A stretch of DNA of 39,382 nt from Clostridiales bacterium. GTDB lineage: Bacteria; Bacillota; Clostridia; Oscillospirales; Acutalibacteraceae. A program made the translations under genes and the position numbers. Each line of letters starts with the position of its first letter. Position 1 is the stretch's first letter. The notes beneath the pieces were generated by a model. That model was given only the letters and a program-made list of their open reading frames with translations. It was not told the origin of the DNA and did not search any database. The DNA lies in NCBI GenBank assembly GCA_024697575.1, contig JAILFM010000016.1, positions 1-39,382 of the forward strand. Reading direction: 5' to 3'. Shown in pieces: positions 1 to 7,725 of this stretch.

Positions 1-1
1 T

Positions 2-1258
2 GCCGTCGGTGAAATCTATAAATACGCAACTTTATGCCGCGAACTCGGTGAAGACCATGAGAAAACAAAAGAGGCGCTGAATACATCCGTCAGAGCGATT
101 GAGGCTATTTTGCTTCTTATGCATGTTTGCAAAAGGGGTAACGGTTTTGTTGCCCGTTCATATATGCTCAAAGGTGAGCCTCTGCCGGACGACGGTATTT
201 TTTTTGTTATTCACGGCGATAAGGCTGTTTGCGCAGAAACAACAGAATCAATCAGCAGGGGTTGCAACGGCATTGAGATTGACGCGTCCTGCCCGATTCC
301 CGAGCGCCTCAGGCATCTTTTCACCGACGAAGGCGGTGATGAAGAGGGCTTGATATATAAGGCGGATACAAGCAGCGACGAAATCACCGGCCATGTTATA
401 ACCCTTGTTATCGCGCACAGGTTTTTGGCAAAGGCGGACCCGGAGCTGGATGAGTTGATTGTGTTTTCGCTCGACAGGCTTGTCAGGTTCATCATTGACG
501 GCGGTTTACAGTTGATTGATTATTCAGGTGAAAGCACAACCTGGGCAAAGTGGAATGAAGAATATTTTAACACTCCGTTCGGCTATGTCGATGCGTGCCT
601 TAACTCGGCTCAGATGCTTATGTATTTGAAGGCGGCGATGTATGTCACGGGTGAAGAAGGCATATTCAAAGAAACCTATGACACGCTTATTAACGAAAAA
701 GGTTATGCCGACCTTACCGTGAAACATTTTGACAGAATGTATCAGTCTTCCTTAGTCGATGGCATTGATTATTTTGAAGATATTATGTATGGCGACCATA
801 TGCTTGCCGTTGAGGCGTTCTGGGGCCTTTGTATGCTTGAAAAAGATCCTGTTTTGCTCCAAAAATACAGAACGGGTTTCAAAAGCTGGAAGTCATCTAT
901 AAAAAGGGAATATAACCCCGGCTATTATTTTCCGTTTCTTATTTCATGCCCGGATGAAACCATTGATATGGAAAGAATGCGCGAGTGGTTTTCAAGGTTC
1001 AATGTTTCAAGGCTTGCTTCGGGCGTTTCTTTGATTGGCAGGCACGATGTGCCCGTCAGAACTTTGAGAAAAGGGTATAAACAGACATCATACCTTTTGC
1101 CCAATGACGAGCAGTTTATTTCCAAATATGACAGAGATCCGTTTGAATATAAAAATGTCGACAGCGGCGGCACCGAATGCGTTGAAAGCTGTTATGTTTA
1201 TACATTTGCCTACTGGATCGGCCGCTACTACGGTTTTCTCGGCAGTGAGGAGGATTAA
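2..1258 (+). CDS. Partial protein, likely alpha-helical barrel glycan-related (3' part only)
   Basis: The reading frame is open from the first bases of the window, so the true start lies upstream. The first internal ATG, at 110, is probably not the start because coding sequence continues in frame before it. I do not recognise a named family. The chain is rich in amphipathic helices with many aromatic residues. The stretch SSDEITGH followed by a helical segment resembles a motif I associate with (alpha/alpha)6-barrel glycan-active proteins, which is a family-level impression only. No membrane segment is visible in the portion present. The stop lies 5 nt before the alpha-mannosidase start, so the two are almost certainly co-transcribed and probably act on the same glycan. 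Function is unassigned. Confidence 0.75.
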   Translation, partial: AVGEIYKYATLCRELGEDHEKTKEALNTSVRAIEAILLLMHVCKRGNGFVARSYMLKGEPLPDDGIFFVIHGDKAVCAETTESISRGCNGIEIDASCPIPERLRHLFTDEGGDEEGLIYKADTSSDEITGHVITLVIAHRFLAKADPELDELIVFSLDRLVRFIIDGGLQLIDYSGESTTWAKWNEEYFNTPFGYVDACLNSAQMLMYLKAAMYVTGEEGIFKETYDTLINEKGYADLTVKHFDRMYQSSLVDGIDYFEDIMYGDHMLAVEAFWGLCMLEKDPVLLQKYRTGFKSWKSSIKREYNPGYYFPFLISCPDETIDMERMREWFSRFNVSRLASGVSLIGRHDVPVRTLRKGYKQTSYLLPNDEQFISKYDRDPFEYKNVDSGGTECVESCYVYTFAYWIGRYYGFLGSEED

Positions 1259-1263
1259 AGCAG

Positions 1264-3711
1264 ATGAATCAAAAAACATTTCTTATCGGTAACGCTCATC
1301 TTGACCCGACGTGGCTGTGGCGCTGGCAGGAGGGCTGCGGCGAGGTTCTGCAGACTTTCAGAAGCGCTGTTGACAGATTAAAAGAATATGACGATCTTGT
1401 GTTTACCTGTTCCTCAGCCTGCTATTATCAATGGGTTGAAGAACTTGACCCCGGTTTGTTCAATGAAATCTGCGCTCTCGTCAAAGCCGGCCGCTGGTCG
1501 GTTGTTAACGGCTGGTTTGTTCAGCCGGATTGCAATATGCCCTGCGCCGAGAGTTTTGCGAGGCAGGCGCTTTATTCACAGCTGTATTACAGAGAAAAAT
1601 TCGGTAAAATCTGTGAGACAGGCTATAATGTCGATTCCTTCGGTCACAATGCCATGATGCCGCAGCTGCTTGTTAATTCCGGTATGCGAAATTATGTGAT
1701 GATGCGCCCTTCAAAGCAGGAAAATCCGGATATTCCGGAAGGTCTCTTCTGGTGGGACAGTGCCGATGGTTCCCGCGTTCTGACATACAGAATACCGACC
1801 GGATATGCCACTAACGGCAAGGACGACCTTGAAAAATCAGTTAAGGAATACGGTGAAGCCGGCGATAAATCCGGCCACGGAATGATGCTCTTTTTCGGTG
1901 TCGGCAATCACGGCGGCGGTCCGACAAAGGGCGATATTGAATACCTGCGCTCGTTAAAGCGGGACGGTTTTTATAATCTTGATTTTTCATCACCTGATGA
2001 GTATTTTAAGTCCGTTTGTTCCGACCATCTTGATATACCCTCTTGGAACAGCGAACTGCAGCACCACGCGAGCGGCTGCTATTCGGTGACCTCAGTTATT
2101 AAACAGTTAAACAGAACGGCGGAAAACGCCCTTGTCAATGCCGAAAAATGGAATGTTATTTCCGCCTGTGCCTACGGTTTGAAAAAAGCCAATGAGGATT
2201 TCAAAAAGGCGTGGCTGAATGTCTGCTATAATCAGTTTCATGATATTCTTTGCGGCTGTTCAATAATGGAAGCCTATGAGGATGCGAAAATTCAGATGGG
2301 CGCGGCTGTCGATGTCGCTCAAAAGCAGGAAAACCTGTCTTTTCTTAAAATTGCGTCTGAGGTTGATACATGGCTTGACGGAGTTTCCGACTCACAGTCG
2401 CTTAACGAGCGCCACCATTGCCGCAACCTTAAATTTCCCAGGCCGATTATTGTTTTTAACCCGCTCTCGTTCCCCGTTAAAGCAAATGTTCAGACATACC
2501 ATCCGTCAAAAAAAGTTACCGACAGCGACGGGAATGTTGTCTCTCATCAGAATGTAAGGTCCTCAAGGTCAAACGATTCTCACAAAGATACTGTTTTTAA
2601 CGCCTGTGTGCCGGCTTTGGGTTACGCCGTTTATTGGCTTTGGCATGAGGATTCGCCTTTTGTTGATGAAACAGTTCAAAGCAGTGACATTAACGCCGGA
2701 GAATACTTTATGGAAAACAGCTTGATTAAAGTTGTTTTTGATAAAAAAGACGGCTCGGTTTCATCCCTGATAACAAAAAAAGACAATATTGAACATGTGA
2801 AAAAAGGTTCGTTCCTGCCGGTTGTTATTGATAATTCAAAACCCGACACGTGGGCTCATAATATCTTTAAGTTCCATGATACTATCGGTACCATGACTCT
2901 TGAAAGCATAAAGCTTGTTGAGTCCGGTCCCGCGCGCAGCGTTATCAGGGTCAGGCACATTTACAAAAAATCATATCTGTCACAGGATTTTATTCTCAAT
3001 ACCGGTTCTTCCGTTATCAATGTTAAGGCAAGGGTCCTCTGGCAGGAGCCGCTGACCATTCTGAAAATGCCTGTAACCATACCCGGTGACAATCCGGTTT
3101 CAACATATGAAATCCCCGGCGGCTTCATCAAACGCCCGTGTAACGGCGAAGAAGAGCCCGCTTTGACCTGGGGTGATGTGACCGCTGATGGGCAGGGCGT
3201 TGCGCTCCTTTCCGATTCAAAATACAGTTACGATTGCCCGGGCAATACATTAAGACTGACCTTATTGAGAAATTCGATTTTCGCCGACCATTATTCTGAC
3301 AGACCCTATGCCGATTTCAGCTATTGTGACGAGGGTCTGAGCCGCTTTGAATACGCAATTTTCCCTCACAGCGGAAACGCGGAAGAAAGCGGCGTTCAAT
3401 ATGAAGCTCTTAAGCTTAATAACGCTTTGAACGCTGTGCCCTCGGGTTATCACAAGGGTGCCAAACCCCGGAAATCGTCGTTTATCAGTATTGACAGGCA
3501 GAATGTTGTGCTCACAGCGATGAAATTTGCTGAGGACGGCTCCGGTGATGTTATTCTCAGGTTTTCCGAAGTTGAAGGCAGGGATTGCCGTGCCGGCATA
3601 ATGTGCGGCATTATCGACGCCGGCTTCTATGCAGATTTCAAGGGTATGGAGATAAAAACCTTCAGAATTGACAGCGAAGGTTTTGTTAAAGAAACCGATT
3701 TTCTTGAATAA
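1264..3711 (+). CDS. Alpha-mannosidase, glycoside hydrolase family 38
   Basis: This 815-residue protein is predicted to hydrolyse terminal alpha-mannosides with retention of configuration, probably on host or yeast N-glycans or similar mannosides. The N-terminal barrel opens with GNAHLDPTW, where His12 and Asp14 fit the GH38 zinc ligands. GYNVDSFGH places the expected nucleophile at Asp124. A helical middle domain (about 270-360) and a long beta-rich C-terminal part follow, as in bacterial GH38 enzymes, and the length is normal for the family. No signal peptide is seen, so it is likely cytoplasmic and acts on imported oligosaccharides. It starts 5 nt after the upstream gene, and the ABC transporter follows after 77 nt. 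The alpha-mannosidase assignment is firm; the linkage preference is unknown. Confidence 0.93.
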   Translation: MNQKTFLIGNAHLDPTWLWRWQEGCGEVLQTFRSAVDRLKEYDDLVFTCSSACYYQWVEELDPGLFNEICALVKAGRWSVVNGWFVQPDCNMPCAESFARQALYSQLYYREKFGKICETGYNVDSFGHNAMMPQLLVNSGMRNYVMMRPSKQENPDIPEGLFWWDSADGSRVLTYRIPTGYATNGKDDLEKSVKEYGEAGDKSGHGMMLFFGVGNHGGGPTKGDIEYLRSLKRDGFYNLDFSSPDEYFKSVCSDHLDIPSWNSELQHHASGCYSVTSVIKQLNRTAENALVNAEKWNVISACAYGLKKANEDFKKAWLNVCYNQFHDILCGCSIMEAYEDAKIQMGAAVDVAQKQENLSFLKIASEVDTWLDGVSDSQSLNERHHCRNLKFPRPIIVFNPLSFPVKANVQTYHPSKKVTDSDGNVVSHQNVRSSRSNDSHKDTVFNACVPALGYAVYWLWHEDSPFVDETVQSSDINAGEYFMENSLIKVVFDKKDGSVSSLITKKDNIEHVKKGSFLPVVIDNSKPDTWAHNIFKFHDTIGTMTLESIKLVESGPARSVIRVRHIYKKSYLSQDFILNTGSSVINVKARVLWQEPLTILKMPVTIPGDNPVSTYEIPGGFIKRPCNGEEEPALTWGDVTADGQGVALLSDSKYSYDCPGNTLRLTLLRNSIFADHYSDRPYADFSYCDEGLSRFEYAIFPHSGNAEESGVQYEALKLNNALNAVPSGYHKGAKPRKSSFISIDRQNVVLTAMKFAEDGSGDVILRFSEVEGRDCRAGIMCGIIDAGFYADFKGMEIKTFRIDSEGFVKETDFLE

Positions 3712-3788
3712 TCTTTTAACAGTCTTGAATCCGATGAGGCAAAGGGCTTAACGAGAAAATACAGCAAAAAATTAAACAGCTGGTAAAA

Positions 3789-5573
3789 ATGAAAAATTAT
3801 ACCGGAATCAATAAAATTATCAAAAGTGAAACATTGCAAACCGTCATTAACAGTGTTAATGACGGTTCATTCCGTGAGTTTTCAAGGGATTGGAAATGGA
3901 TTTTATCATTTCTGAAAAAATACTTTGAAAAAATCGCGGTATATACGCTGATTGGTGTTCTTGAGTCATCACTCGGCGTTGCGAGCGCGTATATCGGCAG
4001 AATTCTTATAAATATTGTTGTCAGTCATGATAGAGAAAAATTCGGTGTTCTGATAGCCGCTATGTTAGGTTTGACCGCGTTTTCACTTCTTCTTTCAAGC
4101 CTTAACAGCCGGATTTTCACAAAAATATCGGTTGATGTTAATAATGATATACAAAAAGATATATTCAAAAAAATAAGTGATGCAAAATGGAAGGATTTAA
4201 GCGCTTATAACAGCGGTGATTTGCTCAGCCGTTTTAACTCCGACGCCGGCGTTATATCATCCGGCGCCATAAGCTGGATTCCGAATTTAATAATCGGCGT
4301 TTACACTTTTATTCTGACCTTTGTTGTCCTTTTCAGAATGGACGCTGTCATGGCTCTGATTGCTGTTTTGTCAGCTCCCTTTTTGCTCTTTTTCAGTCGC
4401 GGTATTTTGAGAAAACAGCGTGAATACCGAAAAAAAGTTCTTGAAATCAACTCCGGTATGATGAGCTTTGAAACAGAATCGTTTTCAAACCTCGACTTGA
4501 TAAAATCGCTTGGTATTTTCGGGTTCTTTGAAAAAAAATTAAGATCCAGACAGCAGCTTTTCAGGCAATGCAGTCTTGACTATAACAAATTTCAGATAAA
4601 GACAAATATTCTTCTCACTTTTGTCGGCACTGCCGTTTCTTTAGCGGCATTCGGATACTGCCTGTTCAGATTGTGGACAGGGCAGATTCTGTACGGCGAT
4701 ATGGCGTTCTTTTTGCAGCAGAGGAGCAAATTGAGTTCGCGCTTTAATACTCTTGTCGATTCTGTCCCGGTTTTGCTCAACTGCGCCGTTTCTGCAAGAA
4801 GGTTAAGAGAAATTGCCGACCTGCCGAAAGAGGAACACGACAGTGAGGGCTTTGAAAAACTTCGCGCAATGTCTGCGCATGGGCTTTCCCTTCATTTTAA
4901 CAATGTCAGTTTTTCATATGATTCCGGCAGGGACATTTACCGTGATGCCTGTCTCATGCTCTGCCCGGGCGATGTGGTTGCCGTTTTGGCGCCTTCCGGC
5001 GGTGGAAAAACAACGCTTTTGCGTATGCTTTTGAGTATGTTTGAACCGCAGTCGGGTTCGGTCACGGTTTCAGGCAGTGACGGCGTTCAGGTACCTGTTA
5101 ACGGTGATGTAAGAAAGCTGTTTTCATATGTTCCGCAGGGTAATACAGTTTTTTCCGGTACTGTAGCCGAAAATATGCGTATGGTTTGTGAAGAGGCGAC
5201 AGACGAGCAAATTATCAGCGCCCTTGAAACCGCCTGTGCATGGGAGTTCCTTAAAAAGGACGGTTTAAATACGGTTATCGGTGAGCGCGGCAGGGGACTG
5301 TCTGAGGGTCAGGCTCAGCGTATTGCCATTGCCAGAGCAATTCTTAAGCCCTCGCCCGTTCTGATTCTGGATGAAGCGACAAGCGCTCTGGATGTTGAAA
5401 CAGAAAAGAGGGTAATTGACGGCATTATTAAATCCGATGATAAAAAAATAATCATAGTTGCCACTCACAGACCGAGCGTGTTAAAAATGTGCACTTCGGT
5501 TTATCGGATAAACGGCGGTAAGATAAAAAAGGAAACGCTGATAATGAACAGTACATTTCATAAAAACTATTGA
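3789..5573 (+). CDS. ABC transporter, fused permease and ATPase (exporter type)
   Basis: This 594-residue half-transporter has six predicted hydrophobic helices in residues 50-310, followed by a nucleotide-binding domain. The domain shows Walker A APSGGGKTT (401-409), signature LSEGQ, Walker B LILDEATSALD and the switch histidine in ATHRPS. The layout matches type IV (ABCB-like) exporters, which work as homo- or heterodimers. No partner half-transporter is nearby, so a homodimer is likely. The substrate cannot be read from sequence. The start at 3789 has only a poor ribosome-binding site, and no better in-frame start is seen. Codons 17-27 contain a perfect inverted repeat, listed separately. 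It probably belongs to the operon of the mannosidase upstream, although an exporter is an unexpected partner for a cytoplasmic glycosidase. Confidence 0.9.
   Translation: MKNYTGINKIIKSETLQTVINSVNDGSFREFSRDWKWILSFLKKYFEKIAVYTLIGVLESSLGVASAYIGRILINIVVSHDREKFGVLIAAMLGLTAFSLLLSSLNSRIFTKISVDVNNDIQKDIFKKISDAKWKDLSAYNSGDLLSRFNSDAGVISSGAISWIPNLIIGVYTFILTFVVLFRMDAVMALIAVLSAPFLLFFSRGILRKQREYRKKVLEINSGMMSFETESFSNLDLIKSLGIFGFFEKKLRSRQQLFRQCSLDYNKFQIKTNILLTFVGTAVSLAAFGYCLFRLWTGQILYGDMAFFLQQRSKLSSRFNTLVDSVPVLLNCAVSARRLREIADLPKEEHDSEGFEKLRAMSAHGLSLHFNNVSFSYDSGRDIYRDACLMLCPGDVVAVLAPSGGGKTTLLRMLLSMFEPQSGSVTVSGSDGVQVPVNGDVRKLFSYVPQGNTVFSGTVAENMRMVCEEATDEQIISALETACAWEFLKKDGLNTVIGERGRGLSEGQAQRIAIARAILKPSPVLILDEATSALDVETEKRVIDGIIKSDDKKIIIVATHRPSVLKMCTSVYRINGGKIKKETLIMNSTFHKNY
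3839..3867 (+). repeat. Perfect 12-bp inverted repeat inside the 5' end of the ABC gene
   Basis: Arms AACCGTCATTAA (3839-3850) and TTAATGACGGTT (3856-3867) are exactly complementary and enclose the 5-nt loop CAGTG. In RNA this would be a stable hairpin about 50 nt after the start codon. No T-tract follows, so it is not an ordinary terminator. A role in mRNA stability or translation, or as a protein-binding site, is possible but unproven. Confidence 0.6.
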
Positions 5574-5616
5574 AAAAATTTGATATAATCCCGGCTTTGA
5601 AATTTCTGAAAACAGC

Positions 5617-5657
5617 AAAGTGTCTCCAAACTGTGTATGGCGGTTTTGGGACACTTT
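5617..5657 (+). terminator. Long imperfect hairpin after the ABC transporter, possible terminator
   Basis: AAAGTGTC (5617-5624) pairs perfectly with GACACTTT (5650-5657). The inner arms continue the stem with one or two bulges around the loop ctgtgtatggc. The following bases gatttatta form only a weak U-tract. It lies 44 nt after the transporter stop codon, where a terminator is expected. An old mobile-element end is the alternative reading. Confidence 0.5.
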
Positions 5658-5705
5658 GATTTATTAAATATTCATATCATATATGCCGCATTATACAATA
5701 TTTTA

Positions 5706-5734
5706 TTGATATTCAAGTGGGCGCATGGTATAGT
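5706..5734 (+). promoter_or_regulatory. Candidate promoter TTGATA-17-TATAGT
   Basis: TTGATA (5706-5711) and TATAGT (5729-5734) are separated by 17 bp, close to the vegetative sigma-A consensus. It faces the orphan ORF at 5849. A short hairpin (TGGGT with ACCCA, 5746-5761) sits just past the predicted start of transcription. Confidence 0.45.
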
Positions 5735-5848
5735 ACTTTTATTATTGGGTTTTTGTACCCATTTTCAGACGATTTAAGATAGATCTTGCTGATATGGATT
5801 ATGTCTCGTGGCGTGATTCGCTTGCGCAAGATAGGGAAATGATTACGG

Positions 5849-6106
5849 TTGCTGTGCCGTGGTAAAAAAGAACCCGTCCTGTCTCTGTGCCGTAAATTCA
5901 ACGAAGAGACGGACGACGGAAGAAACATGCAGGAAGTATCCGAGCTGCTGAATGATGCGATCAATTCCATTATCGATATAAAGGAAGAAAGTGATATCGA
6001 CAGCTTGCTCTCCGCAGGTGGCACATCCGCACTGATGTCGGAGATCAGCGGGCTGGATGACTTTGAATTGATTTGTTTTCTTGTGGTTAAGATGGGTAAT
6101 CCATAA
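5849..6106 (+). pseudogene. Orphan small ORF, probably remnant of a larger gene
   Basis: The ORF could encode 85 residues, acidic and helical in the second half, ending SGLDDFELICFLVVKMGNP. I do not recognise the family. The acidic helical C-terminus looks like real coding sequence, while the first residues are basic and the region before the ATG is broken by stops. An internal in-frame ATG at NMQEVSE (about 5927) could be the start of a smaller, more plausible protein of about 59 residues. No good ribosome-binding site precedes 5849. It lies in the same foreign-looking patch as the AAA ATPase and the truncated DUF4391 gene. It could be a decayed gene tail or a small expressed protein; I slightly favour decay. 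Confidence 0.35.
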
Positions 6107-6133
6107 AAAAATAACGACTTTACCCACGTTAAC

Positions 6134-6162
6134 TTGACTTTTTTGCGTTGTCGCGCGATAAT
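6134..6162 (+). promoter_or_regulatory. Promoter of the AAA ATPase gene, TTGACT-17-GATAAT
   Basis: TTGACT (6134-6139) and GATAAT (6157-6162) are spaced by 17 bp, one mismatch from consensus in each box. Transcription would begin near 6169, giving a leader of about 25 nt that holds the Shine-Dalgarno-like AAAAAGGGG before the ATG at 6195. Confidence 0.65.
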
Positions 6163-6194
6163 TGGGTAGAGTATTAAAAAGGGGTATTTTGTAG

Positions 6195-7427
6195 ATGTTT
6201 GATAATATTTATGCAAGAGAATACTATCTGAATAAAATACGCGGCTTTTATCGTGACGACATGATCAAGGTTGTTACCGGCATCAGAAGATGCGGCAAAT
6301 CTTCCTTTATAAAGTCCGTCGCCAATGATCTTGAAGCGAGCGGTGTTCCGACAGAAAACATTATTTATATGAATCTCGATTCCAAAAAATACTTAAAGAT
6401 CTCTACGCCGGACGCACTGGAAAAAGCGATCGACGAATTGATTGGTGATAATAAAGATTATAAATATCTTTTGATTGACGAGATCCAGAACGTGGAAGGC
6501 TTTGAACCGCTGATCAACGCCTACAGGGGCGAAGAGAATATCTCCATATTTTTGACCGGCTCCAATTCTTATCTTCTCAGCGGAGAGTTGACAACGAAAC
6601 TGACAGGCAGATATATCGAGATCGAGATGTTTCCGCTGAATTTTTACGAATACCTCGAATTGAAAAGGTTTTTCGGTAAAAGTGTTTCCGACACATCCGA
6701 AGAATTTAATCAGTATATCCGTTACGGCGGGTTCCCGAAAACGGTGGAGTATGATACGCCGGAGGACAAAGAGCTGTATATCCGGGATGTGATCGATCAG
6801 ATCATCGTCAAGGATATCCGCAGGCACAAGAAAATTCGCAATCTGTCTGGTTTTGACAGAGTCATGACCTATATGATCAATAATTACGGCGCGACCGTGA
6901 ATCTTACAAATATTCTCGATTATTTCCGCAAGGAGGAAAATCTGCATATCTCGCAGGAGACGCTTTACGGTTATATCCAATTGCTTGAGAACGCGAAGAT
7001 CATCTACAAATGCCCGAGATTCGATCTGAAATCCAAAAAATCGCTCAAGGGCGAGCAAAAGTATTATCTTGCCGATCCGGGCATTTATTTTTCGAGAAAC
7101 GCGGATGCGAGAGTCAACTACGGTTCGGCACTTGAAAACCTTGTTTACACCTATCTCAGCGCAAAGGGATATTCGCTCAGTATCGGCAAGATCGGGAAGC
7201 TGGAATGTGATTTTATCGCGCGGAAAAACATTGACTACTGTTATGCGCAAGTCGCAATGACAATCGCGGAGCGATCCACCGAGGACCGGGAGTATGCCTC
7301 TTTGGAGAAGATCGCAGACAACTACCCGAAATACCTGTTTACACTGGACCCGCTGCTGCAGCGCAGAAACGGGATCATCCATAAAAATCTGGCCGATTTT
7401 ATGAAAAAGAATGAAGATCTGTTATGA
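6195..7427 (+). CDS. AAA family ATPase with DUF4143 C-terminal domain
   Basis: This 410-residue protein belongs to the common AAA_14/DUF4143 group. The N-terminal P-loop is GIRRCGKS (29-36). Walker B is LLIDEIQ with Asp95 and Glu96, and FLTGSNS provides the sensor segment. The C-terminal DUF4143 part contains LECDFIARK followed by YAQVAM, the arrangement seen in this domain, which is thought to be a degenerate PD-(D/E)XK nuclease fold. The biological role of the family is not established; members are abundant and mobile in gut bacteria. The gene uses more ATC, CGC and GAT-rich codons than its neighbours, suggesting separate acquisition. It has its own promoter, and its stop overlaps the start of the DUF4391 fragment by ATGA, so the two would be translationally coupled. 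Confidence 0.92.
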   Translation: MFDNIYAREYYLNKIRGFYRDDMIKVVTGIRRCGKSSFIKSVANDLEASGVPTENIIYMNLDSKKYLKISTPDALEKAIDELIGDNKDYKYLLIDEIQNVEGFEPLINAYRGEENISIFLTGSNSYLLSGELTTKLTGRYIEIEMFPLNFYEYLELKRFFGKSVSDTSEEFNQYIRYGGFPKTVEYDTPEDKELYIRDVIDQIIVKDIRRHKKIRNLSGFDRVMTYMINNYGATVNLTNILDYFRKEENLHISQETLYGYIQLLENAKIIYKCPRFDLKSKKSLKGEQKYYLADPGIYFSRNADARVNYGSALENLVYTYLSAKGYSLSIGKIGKLECDFIARKNIDYCYAQVAMTIAERSTEDREYASLEKIADNYPKYLFTLDPLLQRRNGIIHKNLADFMKKNEDLL

Positions 7428-7684
7428 TAAACTTACCGAAATCCACAGAATTCAACCGACGGATCCCTAAGCAGAAATTCTATGAGAACCTGTCGGTGAC
7501 ACCTATGCTGAAACGGATCTTTATCGACTGGACCAAGGCAATATACTGGCGCAATAAGATTGCAGCAACAACCATGAATCTGGCAGCCGAAGACGGCAAA
7601 ACACAGGTCGATGTAATGAGACGCCCCTTTTTCGCCCTTTTTCGATTGCCCGTAATTCTTGACATACGTTTAATGTTGTTGTAA
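7424..7684 (+). pseudogene. Truncated DUF4391-family gene
   Basis: The first 60 or so residues, starting MINLPKSTEFNRRIPKQKF and continuing through LKRIFIDWTKAIYWRNKIAATTMNLA, match from memory the N-terminus of DUF4391 proteins, which are normally over 200 residues. After about codon 64 the frame reads into unrelated residues and stops at 7684. That tail overlaps the -35 box and spacer of the kinase promoter at 7659, so it is not original coding sequence. DUF4391 genes often sit beside helicase and methyltransferase genes of restriction-like systems (recalled, not checked). No such partner remains here. The start overlaps the AAA ATPase stop. I read it as a broken leftover at the right border of an insertion. 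Confidence 0.7.
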
Positions 7685-7687
7685 AAT
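7659..7687 (+). promoter_or_regulatory. Promoter of the kinase operon, TTGACA-17-TAAAAT
   Basis: A perfect -35 TTGACA (7659-7664) and a -10 TAAAAT (7682-7687) are spaced by 17 bp. Transcription would begin near 7694, and AGGGAAA lies before the ATG at 7726. The genes after it are packed without gaps to 21333, so this may be the head promoter of a long operon. Confidence 0.7.
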
Positions 7688-7725
7688 TGCTTGATTTGTT
7701 TTTTGGAAAATAATAGGGAAATCTT

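Larger units (their letters stand above)
5574..6194. other. 621-bp region without a recognised gene
   Basis: This stretch between the ABC transporter and the AAA ATPase holds a long imperfect hairpin (5617-5657), a promoter-like pair (5706-5734), an orphan ORF (5849-6106) and the promoter of the ATPase gene (6134-6162). The reading before 5849 is interrupted by stops in all frames. It looks like the degraded left part of an inserted segment, but no terminal repeats or target-site duplication could be identified by eye. Confidence 0.5.

Noticed and set aside
5617-5657. Terminal inverted repeat of an insertion sequence
   Set aside because: No transposase, no second copy at the other border and no target duplication were found; its position suits a terminator better.
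5713-6216. Minus-strand frame of 167 codons before the ATPase
   Set aside because: Low-complexity serine-rich translation with no recognisable motif, overlapping the ATPase promoter.
6393-7382. Long open frame of 329 codons on the minus strand opposite the AAA ATPase
   Set aside because: It is the antisense shadow of a gene with clear P-loop and Walker B motifs; its own translation shows no domain and has no ribosome-binding site.
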